A stretch of DNA of 64,000 nt from Gordonia asplenii (GTDB lineage: Bacteria > Actinomycetota > Actinomycetes > Mycobacteriales > Mycobacteriaceae), in NCBI RefSeq assembly GCF_012933505.1, contig NZ_JABBNB010000001.1, forward strand, positions 434,001-498,000, in the 5' to 3' direction. The notes beneath the pieces are model-generated. The model searched no databases, was not told where the DNA came from, and saw nothing but the letters and a program-made list of their open reading frames with translations. The position numbers and the translations under genes were made by a program. Positions 24,669 to 33,953 of this stretch are shown piece by piece. How positions within the stretch are numbered: the stretch's first letter is position 1; every line of letters begins with the position of its first letter.

Positions 24669-25438
24669 CGGTCTACGTGATCGGCGCGGGGCCGGGAGCG
24701 CCCGATCTGCTGACGTTGCGGGGCGCCGAGCTCCTCGCTCGGTGCCAAACCTGTTTGTACGCGGGCTCATTGGTTCCGCGGGAGATGCTGGTGCACTGCC
24801 CACCGGATGCGACGCTGATCGACACGGCGCGAATGCCATTGCCCGACATCATCGAGCACATCGCCGCCGCCGATGCCCGCGGACATCATGTGGCTCGGCT
24901 GCATTCGGGCGATCCGTCGCTGTATTCCGCTGTGGCCGAACAGGTTCGACGCCTTGCGGAGTTGGGCATCGACTATCAGATCGTGCCCGGCGTACCCGCC
25001 TTCGCGGCAGCCGCGGCGGCGATGTCGACCGAGTTGACGGTGCCCGGCGTCGGGCAGAGTCTGCTCATCACGCGGGTGTCGACGCTGTCGACGGATATGC
25101 CCGACGGAGAGGATTTGGCGACGTTGGCCACGACTGGCGTCACCCTCGCTCTGCATCTGGCCGCGCATCAGGCACAGCAGATAGTGGATGCGGTGGCGCC
25201 GCATTACGGGGCCGACTGTCCCACGGCGACAGTCGCTTTCGCGAGTCGCGACGATCAGCGGATCGTTCGGTGCGCGCTCGCGGACCTGCCGGGAGTGCTC
25301 GACGCCGTAGGCGTCCGACGGACCGCCGTCATCTTCGTCGGGCGGGTGCTCGACGCCGCGGCGCATCCGGACGTCACCGACAGCTACCTGTACTCGCAGG
25401 CCCGAATGACCAAGTTGCGCAACGATGCCGGGCACTGA
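24665..25438 (+). CDS. cobM: Precorrin-4 C11-methyltransferase
   Basis: This 257-residue tetrapyrrole methylase uses SAM to methylate C11 of precorrin-4. The amino terminus VYVIGAGPGAPDLLTLRG and the SGDPSLY loop (about residues 80-86) are the family signatures, and the CobM-type QTCLYAGSLVP segment follows the first. It begins with GTG overlapping the cobL stop (GTGA), and its own end overlaps cobK by 14 bases, so the three genes are coupled. Confidence 0.94.
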   Translation: MTVYVIGAGPGAPDLLTLRGAELLARCQTCLYAGSLVPREMLVHCPPDATLIDTARMPLPDIIEHIAAADARGHHVARLHSGDPSLYSAVAEQVRRLAELGIDYQIVPGVPAFAAAAAAMSTELTVPGVGQSLLITRVSTLSTDMPDGEDLATLATTGVTLALHLAAHQAQQIVDAVAPHYGADCPTATVAFASRDDQRIVRCALADLPGVLDAVGVRRTAVIFVGRVLDAAAHPDVTDSYLYSQARMTKLRNDAGH

Positions 25439-26186
25439 ACGGGGCGGTCGCCTGTTGATTCTGGGTGGCACCGGGGAGGCGCGTGAGTTGGCGGCCGGTG
25501 CCGTCGATGACGGTATGGACGTCGTGTCGTCGCTGGCCGGCCGGGTGCAGCGGCCCCGACTTCCCGTCGGCGAGGTCCGTATCGGCGGCTTCGGCGGCGT
25601 CGACGGCCTGGCGGACTATGTTCGGGCCGAACGGATTTCGTGCGTCGTCGATGCGACGCACCCGTTCGCCGCGACGATGACGCGCCACGCGGTTGCCGCG
25701 TGCGCGGCATCGTCGACGCCGTTGCTGCGTCTGCGTCGCCCGCCGTGGTCGCCGAGTGCCGGGGACGATTGGTTTCGCCTACCCGACATGGCCGCCGCCG
25801 CCGACTACGTCGCGACGCGACGCGGCCGTGTATTTCTGACGACCGGACGCCAGGACGTCGGCGTATTCGCGGGCGTCACCGATGCATGGTTTCTGATCCG
25901 CGTCGTCGACCCACCGTCGGCGCTACTGCCACCGAACGCCGAAATCCTCTCCGCGCGTGGGCCATACCGTCACGACGACGAGGCCGCGCTTATGACGGCA
26001 CACCGGATCACGACACTGGTGACGAAGAACAGCGGGGGAGCGCTGACGCGGGCCAAACTCGACGCCGCGCGAGAGTTGGGCATCGAGGTCGTGATGGTCG
26101 AGCGCCCGGTCGAGCCGGCGGGACTGGTAGCGGTCGACGACGCTGCGTCGGCGCTGGCTTGGGTGCGGACGGTGATTCGGCGATAG
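25425..26186 (+). CDS. cobK: Precorrin-6A reductase
   Basis: The 253-residue NADPH-dependent enzyme reduces precorrin-6A to dihydro-precorrin-6A. LLILGGTGEARELA (residues 10-23) binds NADPH; VVDATHPFAATMT, LTTGRQDVGVF and VTKNSGGALTRAKLDAA are characteristic CobK/CbiJ segments. It ends 19 bases before the convergent cobIJ stop, with no obvious terminator between. Confidence 0.94.
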   Translation: MPGTERGGRLLILGGTGEARELAAGAVDDGMDVVSSLAGRVQRPRLPVGEVRIGGFGGVDGLADYVRAERISCVVDATHPFAATMTRHAVAACAASSTPLLRLRRPPWSPSAGDDWFRLPDMAAAADYVATRRGRVFLTTGRQDVGVFAGVTDAWFLIRVVDPPSALLPPNAEILSARGPYRHDDEAALMTAHRITTLVTKNSGGALTRAKLDAARELGIEVVMVERPVEPAGLVAVDDAASALAWVRTVIRR

Positions 26187-26205
26187 CCGTGGCGAAAGGT
26201 ACCCG

Positions 26206-27729
26206 TCAGCTGTAATGGCGGGGCGTGAACACCACGTCGCCCGCGGACCGCTCGACCACCCGAGTCGTCGACGACCCGACGATGATCAGCGTCCGCATGT
26301 CGACGACGGTCGGGTCCAGCTCATCGACGCTGGTCACCCGCGTCGACTGCGTCGGCCCGCCGACGTCGCGTCCCAGCAGGACGACGCGATCGCCCGGAAG
26401 ATGCTGTTGCAGAAGCGCTTTGAGTTCGCCGACCTGCCACGTCCGTTGCGACGACCCCGGGTTGTAGATCGCTACCACGAGGTCGGCCGTCACCGCGGCG
26501 CGAATGCGTTCGGCGATCACCTCCCACGGCTTGAGACGATCCGACAGCGACACGATCGCGAGGTCGTGGCCCAGCGGGGCGCCGAACGCGGCGGCCACCG
26601 CAGTCGCCGCGGTGACACCCGGCAACACCCGCACCGCGACGTCGTGCCAGCGTGGCTCCGCCGCGATCTCCGCAACCGCGGTTGCCATCGCGAAGATCCC
26701 CGGATCACCCGACGACACCACCGCGACCCGCGCACCACGCTCGGCGAGACTCAACGCGAACTCGGCGCGCTCGGACTCGACCTGATTGTCACTGGCGTGT
26801 ACGCGCTGCCCGGGCCGCGCGGTCAGCCGGGCCAGGTATGTCTTGTATCCGATCAGGTCGGTCGCCTCGGCCAGCGCCGCCGACACCTGCGGGGTGGTCT
26901 GCGCGTCGTCACCCGGCCCCAGGCCGACGACGGTCACGCAACCCGGCGTCGACGCGGCGTCGGGTACCTCCACTCGATCGCCGACCCAGTCCCGATTCAT
27001 CGGCGACGGGACGACTATCAACGAGAAGTACGGCACCGACGCGGGGTCGACGTCGACGACGCGCGCCACCCGCTGTTGGCTCGTCGATGCGCGTTCGACG
27101 TACCACGCCTCGTCGAGGCGTCCCGATTCCTCAAGTGCGGCAACGACAGTGGGGAAGGTCCGGCCCAACTTCATGATCGCCAGCGCATGTCCCGCCCGCA
27201 ACTTCGCGACGAGTTCGGCCTTCGGGGCGGTCCCCGGCAGTACCGTCAGATTCTCCTCGCCCTCGACGAGCGGGACGCCGATCGCCGCCGACGCCGCGGA
27301 CACCGACGTCACACCGGGAATGATCTCCGCGGGGAAGTGCGGCGCCAGCCGCTTGTGCATGTGCATGTACGAGCTGAAGAACAGCGGGTCGCCTTCGGCC
27401 AGGAGCACCACGTCGCGCCCCGCGGCCAGGTGAACCGCCAACCGCTGTGCGCTCTCGGTGTAGAAGTCGGCGAGCGCGCCGGCATAGCCGCCGGGATGAT
27501 CGGTGGTCTCGACCGTCACCGGGTACATCAACCGCTCCTCGATCTGTCCCGACGACAGATACGGCTGGGCGACACCGCGCGCGATGCTCCGACCGTGCCG
27601 GGCGCAGTGATACGCCACGACGTCGGCGTCCCCGATGACCCGAGCGGCCTTCACGGTGACGAGTTCGCTGTCACCGGGGCCGAGGCCGACGCCCCACAAC
27701 TTTCCGACCCGCACGGCTGCCTCGCTCAT
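26206..27729 (-). CDS. cobIJ: Fused precorrin-2 C20- and precorrin-3B C17-methyltransferase
   Basis: The 507-residue protein is two tetrapyrrole methylases in tandem. The N-terminal half (about 1-240) is CobI-like: LWGVGLGPGDSELVTVKA, then AEGDPLFFSSYMHMHKRL. The C-terminal half (about 248-507) is CobJ-like: VTVVGLGPGDDAQTTPQ, VSSGDPGIFAMA and LGRDVGGPTQSTRVT. The same fusion is known in mycobacteria. It catalyses C20 methylation of precorrin-2 and ring contraction with C17 methylation. The ATG overlaps the cobH stop (ATGA). Confidence 0.95.
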   Translation of the reverse strand: MSEAAVRVGKLWGVGLGPGDSELVTVKAARVIGDADVVAYHCARHGRSIARGVAQPYLSSGQIEERLMYPVTVETTDHPGGYAGALADFYTESAQRLAVHLAAGRDVVLLAEGDPLFFSSYMHMHKRLAPHFPAEIIPGVTSVSAASAAIGVPLVEGEENLTVLPGTAPKAELVAKLRAGHALAIMKLGRTFPTVVAALEESGRLDEAWYVERASTSQQRVARVVDVDPASVPYFSLIVVPSPMNRDWVGDRVEVPDAASTPGCVTVVGLGPGDDAQTTPQVSAALAEATDLIGYKTYLARLTARPGQRVHASDNQVESERAEFALSLAERGARVAVVSSGDPGIFAMATAVAEIAAEPRWHDVAVRVLPGVTAATAVAAAFGAPLGHDLAIVSLSDRLKPWEVIAERIRAAVTADLVVAIYNPGSSQRTWQVGELKALLQQHLPGDRVVLLGRDVGGPTQSTRVTSVDELDPTVVDMRTLIIVGSSTTRVVERSAGDVVFTPRHYS

Positions 27730-28358
27730 TCGACCGGACTCGCAAGCGCGTTGAGTGCCGCGGCGGTGATCGCCGAACCGCCCCGCCGGCCGAGCACCGT
27801 GAGGTAGTCGACGTCGGGCCGTGCGGCCAGGGCCGCGCACGATTCCGCAGCCCCGATGAACCCCACCGGCGCACCGATGACCGCCGCAGGCACGGGTCCG
27901 CCGGCGTCGATCAGCTCGAGCAGCGCGAACAGCGCGGTCGGAGCGTTGCCGATCGCGACGACGGCACCGGCCAGGTGCGGGCGCCACAACTCGACGGCCG
28001 CGGCGGTTCGGGTCGTACCCAGCTTCTCCGCCAGCTCGGCCAGTCCGGGCTCGCCGAGAAAGCACCGGACGTCGTTGTCGGCGGGCAGTCGCTTGCGAGT
28101 CACGCCCGACGCGACCATGGTGGCGTCGCACAGAATCGGCGCGCCGGCGTTCAGCGCGGTGCGCGCGGCGTCGACGAGTCCGGTGCTGGCCCGCACGTCG
28201 GTGGTCAGGTCGGTCTGCCCGCTCGCGTGAATCATGCGAACGACGACCGTCGCGAGGTCGTCGTCGAAGGCCGACAGGTCGGATTCGGCACGGATGGTGG
28301 CGAAGGACCGACGATAGATCTCCGCGCCGTCGCGGACATAGGAGTAGTGCTCACTCAT
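27726..28358 (-). CDS. cobH: Precorrin-8X methylmutase
   Basis: The 210-residue enzyme moves the C11 methyl group to C12, producing hydrogenobyrinate. The catalytic His is H44 in VRMIHASGQTDL; CDATMVASGVTRKRLP and AVIGAPVGFIGAAESC are family segments. It lies between cobG (13-base gap) and cobIJ (four-base overlap) in one minus-strand operon. The ATG has no strong ribosome-binding site. Confidence 0.95.
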   Translation of the reverse strand: MSEHYSYVRDGAEIYRRSFATIRAESDLSAFDDDLATVVVRMIHASGQTDLTTDVRASTGLVDAARTALNAGAPILCDATMVASGVTRKRLPADNDVRCFLGEPGLAELAEKLGTTRTAAAVELWRPHLAGAVVAIGNAPTALFALLELIDAGGPVPAAVIGAPVGFIGAAESCAALAARPDVDYLTVLGRRGGSAITAAALNALASPVE

Positions 28359-28371
28359 GATGAAAGTCAGC

Positions 28372-29562
28372 CTATGACATGGGCGTACGACGATATTCGG
28401 TCGCCCCGGAGGCGTCGGAGATCGCCTCGACCCGCACATGCGCGTGGGTGGGCGTTCCGCAGCCCCGACTGCAGCCGACCCAGTGTTGCGCCGTACCGAT
28501 CTCACCGGGAGCCACGGTGGCGACGTAGGCGACGAGGTCGTCGCGCACCGGTGCGAGCGCCTTGGCGCATCCCGGCATCCCCGCGCATGACGACACCGAC
28601 GTCCACGGCGACGCCGCGTCGAAGATCAGCCCCATCGGTGCGAGGACGCGCACGACGGTCTCGGCGACCCCTTCGGTGAGGTCGCAGATCAGGATTTCGC
28701 GGTGCGGTGTGATCACCAGCGGCGCGCCGATCGCCGCCAGGAACTCGGCGGTCCGCGCGGGGAGCCGTCCGAGCGCGACGGTGGCACCCAACAAGACCCG
28801 GCCGTCGTCCTGATCGAACCACCCGACCACCGGGGTACGCGGTGCGGGAGCCGGCGCAGCGGTGTGAAATGCCGGGGCCAGGGACGTTCCGAGGTGTGCG
28901 CGCATCGCCGCGACGAGGCGCGCGTCCACCTCGCTCACCCGCCAGGCATCAGGCGCGGCGGACACGAAATGCGTTGCGACACCCAGCAATACGTCGACGG
29001 CACCGGCCGCGTCGGTCGATCCCACGTGCTCATCGCCGAACACGACGTCGAACCGTTGCTCGCCGGTTGCCACCAACGTCACGTCCGGCCGCTGCGCGAT
29101 CACGTCGCCCCGACCGTCGTCGACGCCGAACCAGAACCGCCGGGACAGCCCGCCGGGCGCCGCGCCCCCACGCAGCGCATCGTCGAGTCGTCTGGCCACC
29201 TCACGCACGTCGTCGACGCCTCCGACCCGCCCCGACAACGCCGAGACCACGACGTTGCGCTGCCGATCGGTCGCCGCATCGGCCACCAGCCCGGCGTCGG
29301 CGATCAACGCGGCCACCGCCCCGACGTCGCGGATCGCGCGCAACTGGACATTCGCCCGTCCGGTCAATTCGAGGTGACCGTCGCCGTGGTCGGCGGCGGC
29401 GCGCGCCAATGCCTGCAACTGCTCGGCGGTCAGTGCGCCGCCGGGCAGCCGGATTCGGGCCAGCGGACCATCGGCAGCGGCGTGGGTCGCGAAGACGCCG
29501 GGGCAGTGGTCATCGCCCGTGCGGGGTGCCGTCTGGGCCGCGGATCGGGGACTGAGGGTCAC
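28372..29562 (-). CDS. cobG: Precorrin-3B synthase
   Basis: The 396-residue protein resembles sulfite/nitrite reductases and is the oxygen-dependent monooxygenase of the aerobic cobalamin route. The 4Fe-4S/siroheme-type cysteines are in SSCAGMPGCAKAL (near residues 335-345) and VGCSRGCGTP (near 370). LPGGALTAEQLQALARAA and HLELTGRANVQLR mark the N-terminal ferredoxin-like half-repeat. It starts with GTG at 29562 and is divergent from cobN across only 40 bases. Its presence, without CbiG-type genes, indicates the aerobic pathway. Confidence 0.93.
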   Translation of the reverse strand: MTLSPRSAAQTAPRTGDDHCPGVFATHAAADGPLARIRLPGGALTAEQLQALARAAADHGDGHLELTGRANVQLRAIRDVGAVAALIADAGLVADAATDRQRNVVVSALSGRVGGVDDVREVARRLDDALRGGAAPGGLSRRFWFGVDDGRGDVIAQRPDVTLVATGEQRFDVVFGDEHVGSTDAAGAVDVLLGVATHFVSAAPDAWRVSEVDARLVAAMRAHLGTSLAPAFHTAAPAPAPRTPVVGWFDQDDGRVLLGATVALGRLPARTAEFLAAIGAPLVITPHREILICDLTEGVAETVVRVLAPMGLIFDAASPWTSVSSCAGMPGCAKALAPVRDDLVAYVATVAPGEIGTAQHWVGCSRGCGTPTHAHVRVEAISDASGATEYRRTPMS

Positions 29563-29587
29563 CTGACCAGGGTAGCCACGTCGCCAT

Positions 29588-29593
29588 TAGGCT
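29588..29593 (+). promoter_or_regulatory. Candidate -10 box of cobN
   Basis: TAGGCT is nine bases before the cobN ATG, which would give a leaderless or very short 5' end. The region before it is weak as a -35. No room exists in this 40-base gap for a cobalamin riboswitch. Confidence 0.4.
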
Positions 29594-29602
29594 GGCAGCA
29601 CC

Positions 29603-32600
29603 ATGACTGCTGACGCCGCTGACACCGACACCGCCCAGATCCTGTTGCTGTCCACTTCGGACACCGACCTCATCACCGCGGCCGCGGCCACCGACCGGCG
29701 CGATCACGCCAGATTCGCCGGCGCCAACCCGTCGCGGCTGCTCATCGACGACATTCCCGACCTCGCCGCCGACGCCGACCTGATCGTCGTGCGCATCCTG
29801 GGCGGCCGTCGGGCCTGGGAGGAGGGCCTCGACGCGGTGCTCGCCGTCGGCAAACCCGTCGTCGTGCTGTCCGGCGAGACGTCGCCCGATCCCGATCTGA
29901 TGGCGCTGTCCACCGTCGCGGCCGGCGTCGTCGCGCAGGCGCACAACTACTTCGCCGCGGGCGGCGTCGACAACTTCGCCAATGCCTACAACTTCCTCTC
30001 CGACACCGTGCTGTTCACCGGACTCGGCTTCGTCGAGCCGGTGCAGACGCCGTCGTGGGGAATCCTCGACCGTGCGACGAGTGACGCGACGTCGGAGACC
30101 GCCGCGGACGAAGCGGCGTCGCAGGTCACCGTCGGCGTGCTCTACTATCGCGCCCAGCATCTGGCCGGCAACACCCGCTACGTCGACGCATTGTGTGCCG
30201 CAATCGAATCCGCGGGCGCGCGGGCGCTGCCGGTGTTCTGCGCCTCCCTGCGTTCGGCGCCCGACGAACTCATCGAGTTGCTCGGTACCACCGACGCACT
30301 CGTCGTCACCGTCCTCGCGGCGGGCGGAACCACTCCGGCGACCGCGTCCGCGGGCGGCGACGACGAGGCCTGGAACATCGAACGCCTCGCCGCGTTGGAC
30401 ATCCCGATCCTGCAGGGCTTGTGCCTGACCGGCTCGCGCGAGGACTGGGCCGCCAGCGACGACGGCATGTCGCCGCTCGACGTCGCCAGTCAGGTGGCCG
30501 TCCCCGAATTCGACGGCCGCATCATCACCGTGCCCTTCTCGTTCAAGGAGTTCGACGAGAACGGTCTGCCCTGGTATCAGCCCGACCCCGAGCGGTGCGC
30601 GCGCGTCGCGGGCATCGCCGTGCGCCACGCGCGTCTGCGGCGCATCCCCGCCGCCCAGCGTCGCGTCGCCTTGCTGCTCTCGGCATACCCGACCAAACAT
30701 GCGCGCATCGGCAACGCGGTGGGCCTCGACACCCCCAAGAGCCTACTGCGACTGTTCGACGCCCTGCGCGCCGCGGACTACGACATCGGGCCCGCGGCCG
30801 GCGACGATGCGATTCCCGGCCTGGCACAGGACGATTCCGATGCGCTGATGCACGCACTGATCGCCGCGGGCGGTCAGGATCCCGACTGGCTCACCGAAGA
30901 AGCGTTGGCCGCCAACCCGATTCGTGTCTCCGCCGCCGACTACCGAGCCTGGTTCGCCACCCTCCCGCGGGGGCTGCGCACCGCTGTCGAGGAGCATTGG
31001 GGACCAGCGCCGGGCGACCTCTTCGTCGACCGCTCGGCCAACCCGGACGGCGACATCGTCGTCGCCGCACTGACATTCGGCAACATCGTGCTGATGGTGC
31101 AGCCGCCGCGTGGGTTCGGGGAGAAGCCGGTCGCCATCTACCACGACCCCGACCTCCCGCCGAGCCACCACTACCTCGCCTGCTATCGCTGGTTGGCCGA
31201 CCAGCAGTGGGGCTTCGGCGCCGACGCCGTGGTGCACGTCGGCAAACACGGCAACCTCGAATGGCTGCCCGGCAAGACGCTGGGCATGTCGGCCGACTGC
31301 GGCACCGACGCCGCGCTCGGCGACCTGCCGCTGATCTATCCGTTCCTCGTCAACGATCCCGGCGAAGGCACGCAGGCCAAGCGTCGTGCACACGCCGTCC
31401 TCGTCGACCATCTGATTCCGCCGATGGCGCGTGCCGAGTCATACGGCGACATCGCTCGACTGGAGCAGTTACTCGACGAGCACGCGAACATCTCCGCGCT
31501 CGATCCCGCCAAGCTGCCCGCGATCCGTCAGCAGATCTGGACGCTGTTGACGGCGGCCAAGATGGACCACGACCTCGGACTCGCACAGCGCCCCGACGAG
31601 GAAGTCTTCGACGACATGCTGCTGCACGTCGACGGCTGGCTGTGCGAGATCAAAGACGTGCAGATCCGCGACGGTCTGCACATTCTGGGCGCACCGCCCA
31701 GCGGTGAGTCGGAGACCGACCTCGTCCTCGCGATGCTGCGGGCTCGGCAGCTCTGGGGTGGCACCGCCGCGCTGCCCGGGCTGCGTGAGGCGCTGGGCAT
31801 GATCGAAGGCGACAGCATCCAACGGCGCCGGGAGCGCAGCGAGCGGGCCGAAATGATCCGCGCCGACGTCGACGCCACCGAAGCCGTTGCACGCGAATTG
31901 GTTTCGCAGTGTGCGGCGGGGGACTGGTCGACGCAGGCGGTCGCCGCGGCGTCGGCGGGACGCCCACGGGCCGTCGCCGACGTGCTGACGTTCGCCGCCA
32001 CCGAGGTGGTACCCCGCCTGCGCCAGACCACCGCCGAGATCGACCGCATCCTGCATGCGCTCGACGGCGGGTTCATCCCCGCGGGACCTAGCGGTTCACC
32101 GCTGCGGGGACTGATCAACGTGCTGCCCACCGGACGCAACTTCTACTCGGTCGATCCCAAAGCGGTGCCGAGCCGGTTGGCCTGGGAGACCGGCCGGGCC
32201 ATGGCGGACTCGCTCGTCGAGCGCTATCTCGCCGATCACGGCGAGTACCCGACGTCGGTCGGCCTGTCGGTGTGGGGCACCTCGGCGATGCGCACCTCCG
32301 GCGACGACATCGCCGAAGTGCTTGCGCTGCTTGGCGTCTCACCGATCTGGGACGAGGCGTCGCGGCGCGTCGTCGATCTCGAACTCATCGACCTCGCCGA
32401 ACTCGGCCGGCCTCGCATCGATGTGACGATCCGCATCTCGGGCTTCTTCCGCGATGCGTTCCCCCACGTCGTCGCGATGCTCGACGACGCCGTCGCGCTC
32501 GCCGCGGGTGCCGACGAACCGGCCGAGCAGAACTTCGTCGCGGCACATGTCACGGAATCGCTCGCCGAGCACGGGGACCGTCGTCGAGCCACCACCCGCG

Positions 32601-33319
32601 TCTTCGGCTCCAAACCCGGAACCTATGGCGCCGGGTTGCTGGAGCTGATCGACTCGCAACAGTGGCGTACCGACGCCGATCTCGCGCAGGTCTACACCGA
32701 GTGGGGCGGCTATGCCTACGGTCGTGGGCTCGACGGGGTGGCCGCCGTCGACGACATGCGCAGCGCGTACCGCCGGATCGCGGTCGCGGCGAAGAACACC
32801 GACACCCGCGAACACGACATCGCCGACTCCGACGACTACTTCCAGTACCACGGCGGCATGGTCGCCACGGTGCGCGCGCTGACCGGGTCCGCGCCGGAGG
32901 CCTACATCGGTGACTCGACCCGGCCGGACGCGGTGCGCACTCGTACGCTGTCGGAGGAGACCAGCCGGGTCTTTCGCGCCCGAGTCGTGAATCCGCGCTG
33001 GATCGCCGCGATGCAACGCCACGGTTACAAGGGCGCTTTCGAGATGGCCGCGACCGTCGACTATCTGTTCGGCTACGACGCGACCACCGACGTCGTGGCG
33101 GACTGGATGTACGAGAAGCTCACCGAGTCCTACGTCCTCGACGAGACCAATCAGAAGTTCATGAACCAGTCGAATCCGTGGGCGCTGCACGGTATCGCCG
33201 AACGACTCCTCGAAGCCGTCGAACGCAAGATGTGGCAGGCACCGCCGGACCAGATGCTCGACGACCTACGTCAGGTGTATCTGCAGACCGAGGGCGACAT
33301 CGAGGGGCGAGGAGAGTAG
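29603..33319 (+). CDS. cobN: Cobaltochelatase subunit CobN
   Basis: The 1,238-residue product is the large subunit of the ATP-dependent cobaltochelatase, which inserts cobalt into hydrogenobyrinic acid a,c-diamide. The amino terminus (ILLLSTSDTDLITAAAA) and long conserved blocks such as HVGKHGNLEWLPGKTLGMS (about residue 547), INVLPTGRNFYSVDPKAVPS (about 840) and DYLFGYDATTDVVADWMYEK (about 1155) match CobN/ChlH proteins in order and length. The CobS and CobT partners are not in the window; in actinobacteria a ChlI/ChlD-type pair may serve. Confidence 0.95.
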   Translation: MTADAADTDTAQILLLSTSDTDLITAAAATDRRDHARFAGANPSRLLIDDIPDLAADADLIVVRILGGRRAWEEGLDAVLAVGKPVVVLSGETSPDPDLMALSTVAAGVVAQAHNYFAAGGVDNFANAYNFLSDTVLFTGLGFVEPVQTPSWGILDRATSDATSETAADEAASQVTVGVLYYRAQHLAGNTRYVDALCAAIESAGARALPVFCASLRSAPDELIELLGTTDALVVTVLAAGGTTPATASAGGDDEAWNIERLAALDIPILQGLCLTGSREDWAASDDGMSPLDVASQVAVPEFDGRIITVPFSFKEFDENGLPWYQPDPERCARVAGIAVRHARLRRIPAAQRRVALLLSAYPTKHARIGNAVGLDTPKSLLRLFDALRAADYDIGPAAGDDAIPGLAQDDSDALMHALIAAGGQDPDWLTEEALAANPIRVSAADYRAWFATLPRGLRTAVEEHWGPAPGDLFVDRSANPDGDIVVAALTFGNIVLMVQPPRGFGEKPVAIYHDPDLPPSHHYLACYRWLADQQWGFGADAVVHVGKHGNLEWLPGKTLGMSADCGTDAALGDLPLIYPFLVNDPGEGTQAKRRAHAVLVDHLIPPMARAESYGDIARLEQLLDEHANISALDPAKLPAIRQQIWTLLTAAKMDHDLGLAQRPDEEVFDDMLLHVDGWLCEIKDVQIRDGLHILGAPPSGESETDLVLAMLRARQLWGGTAALPGLREALGMIEGDSIQRRRERSERAEMIRADVDATEAVARELVSQCAAGDWSTQAVAAASAGRPRAVADVLTFAATEVVPRLRQTTAEIDRILHALDGGFIPAGPSGSPLRGLINVLPTGRNFYSVDPKAVPSRLAWETGRAMADSLVERYLADHGEYPTSVGLSVWGTSAMRTSGDDIAEVLALLGVSPIWDEASRRVVDLELIDLAELGRPRIDVTIRISGFFRDAFPHVVAMLDDAVALAAGADEPAEQNFVAAHVTESLAEHGDRRRATTRVFGSKPGTYGAGLLELIDSQQWRTDADLAQVYTEWGGYAYGRGLDGVAAVDDMRSAYRRIAVAAKNTDTREHDIADSDDYFQYHGGMVATVRALTGSAPEAYIGDSTRPDAVRTRTLSEETSRVFRARVVNPRWIAAMQRHGYKGAFEMAATVDYLFGYDATTDVVADWMYEKLTESYVLDETNQKFMNQSNPWALHGIAERLLEAVERKMWQAPPDQMLDDLRQVYLQTEGDIEGRGE

Positions 33320-33345
33320 GCGCCGGGAGCAAAATCGTCTCCTCG
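33308..33345 (+). terminator. Possible hairpin at the cobN end
   Basis: CGAGGAGA and TCTCCTCG form an eight-base-pair stem around a 22-base loop that includes the cobN stop codon. There is no U-tract, so termination efficiency is uncertain. Confidence 0.35.
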
Positions 33346-33412
33346 TTCGTTGTACTCGACGTGCGGCTTGTTCACACCGGCCGCGGAAGTCTGCGAAGGG
33401 ACGGAACCTGTC

Positions 33413-33916
33413 ATGAAACGCCTCATCTTTCTGGCCTACCTCGTCGTCGAGATCGGGGTGTTCGTCGGGCTGTCGATATGGCTCGGCTTCGGCTGGGCAC
33501 TGCTGATCGCCGTCGCCGCCGGCGGAGCGGGACTGATCCTGCTCGCCCGGCGCGGCCGAGCGGTCTTCGGCGACCTGGCCATGGCCGCGCGCAACGAGAT
33601 CGCACCGGCGAAGGCGCTCACCGATACCGCGCTGCTGGCGGTGTCGACGATGCTGCTGATCGTGCCGGGGATCGTCACCTCGGTGCTCGGGTTGGCGCTG
33701 CTCGCCAAGCCCGTGCGGCGGGCTCTCGCGCCCGCGGTGAGCGCCTACGGTGAACGCAAATTCGCCGGCGCCGTCGACCGTGCCACCCTCTACGCCACCG
33801 GTGCGATGCCGGGAACCGTCGTCGACGGCACGGTGTTCGTCGAGAGCACCGTCGTCGCCCCGACTACCGCCTACCCGCACGTCATCACCCAGCCGCAACT
33901 CGAGCGGGGGCACTGA
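33413..33916 (+). CDS. fxsA: FxsA family membrane protein
   Basis: The 167-residue protein has membrane segments at about residues 4-22, 25-43 and 75-100 and the FxsA pattern MKRLIFLAYLVVEIGVFVGL followed by a Gly/Leu-rich second helix. FxsA proteins reduce phage F exclusion in E. coli; their role elsewhere is unknown. The ATG at 33413 is chosen because membrane sequence starts there. It is 37 bases upstream of the amidohydrolase gene. Confidence 0.82.
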   Translation: MKRLIFLAYLVVEIGVFVGLSIWLGFGWALLIAVAAGGAGLILLARRGRAVFGDLAMAARNEIAPAKALTDTALLAVSTMLLIVPGIVTSVLGLALLAKPVRRALAPAVSAYGERKFAGAVDRATLYATGAMPGTVVDGTVFVESTVVAPTTAYPHVITQPQLERGH

Positions 33917-33953
33917 CCGCGGGCGTGCCCGGGCACGGCACACTAGAAGCCCT

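Noticed and set aside
29563-29602. Cobalamin riboswitch in the cobG/cobN gap
   Set aside because: Only 40 bases are available, far too short for the riboswitch fold.
30193-31707. 504-codon open frame inside cobN in another frame
   Set aside because: Arg/Ala-rich shadow without motifs; the CobN frame is conserved throughout.
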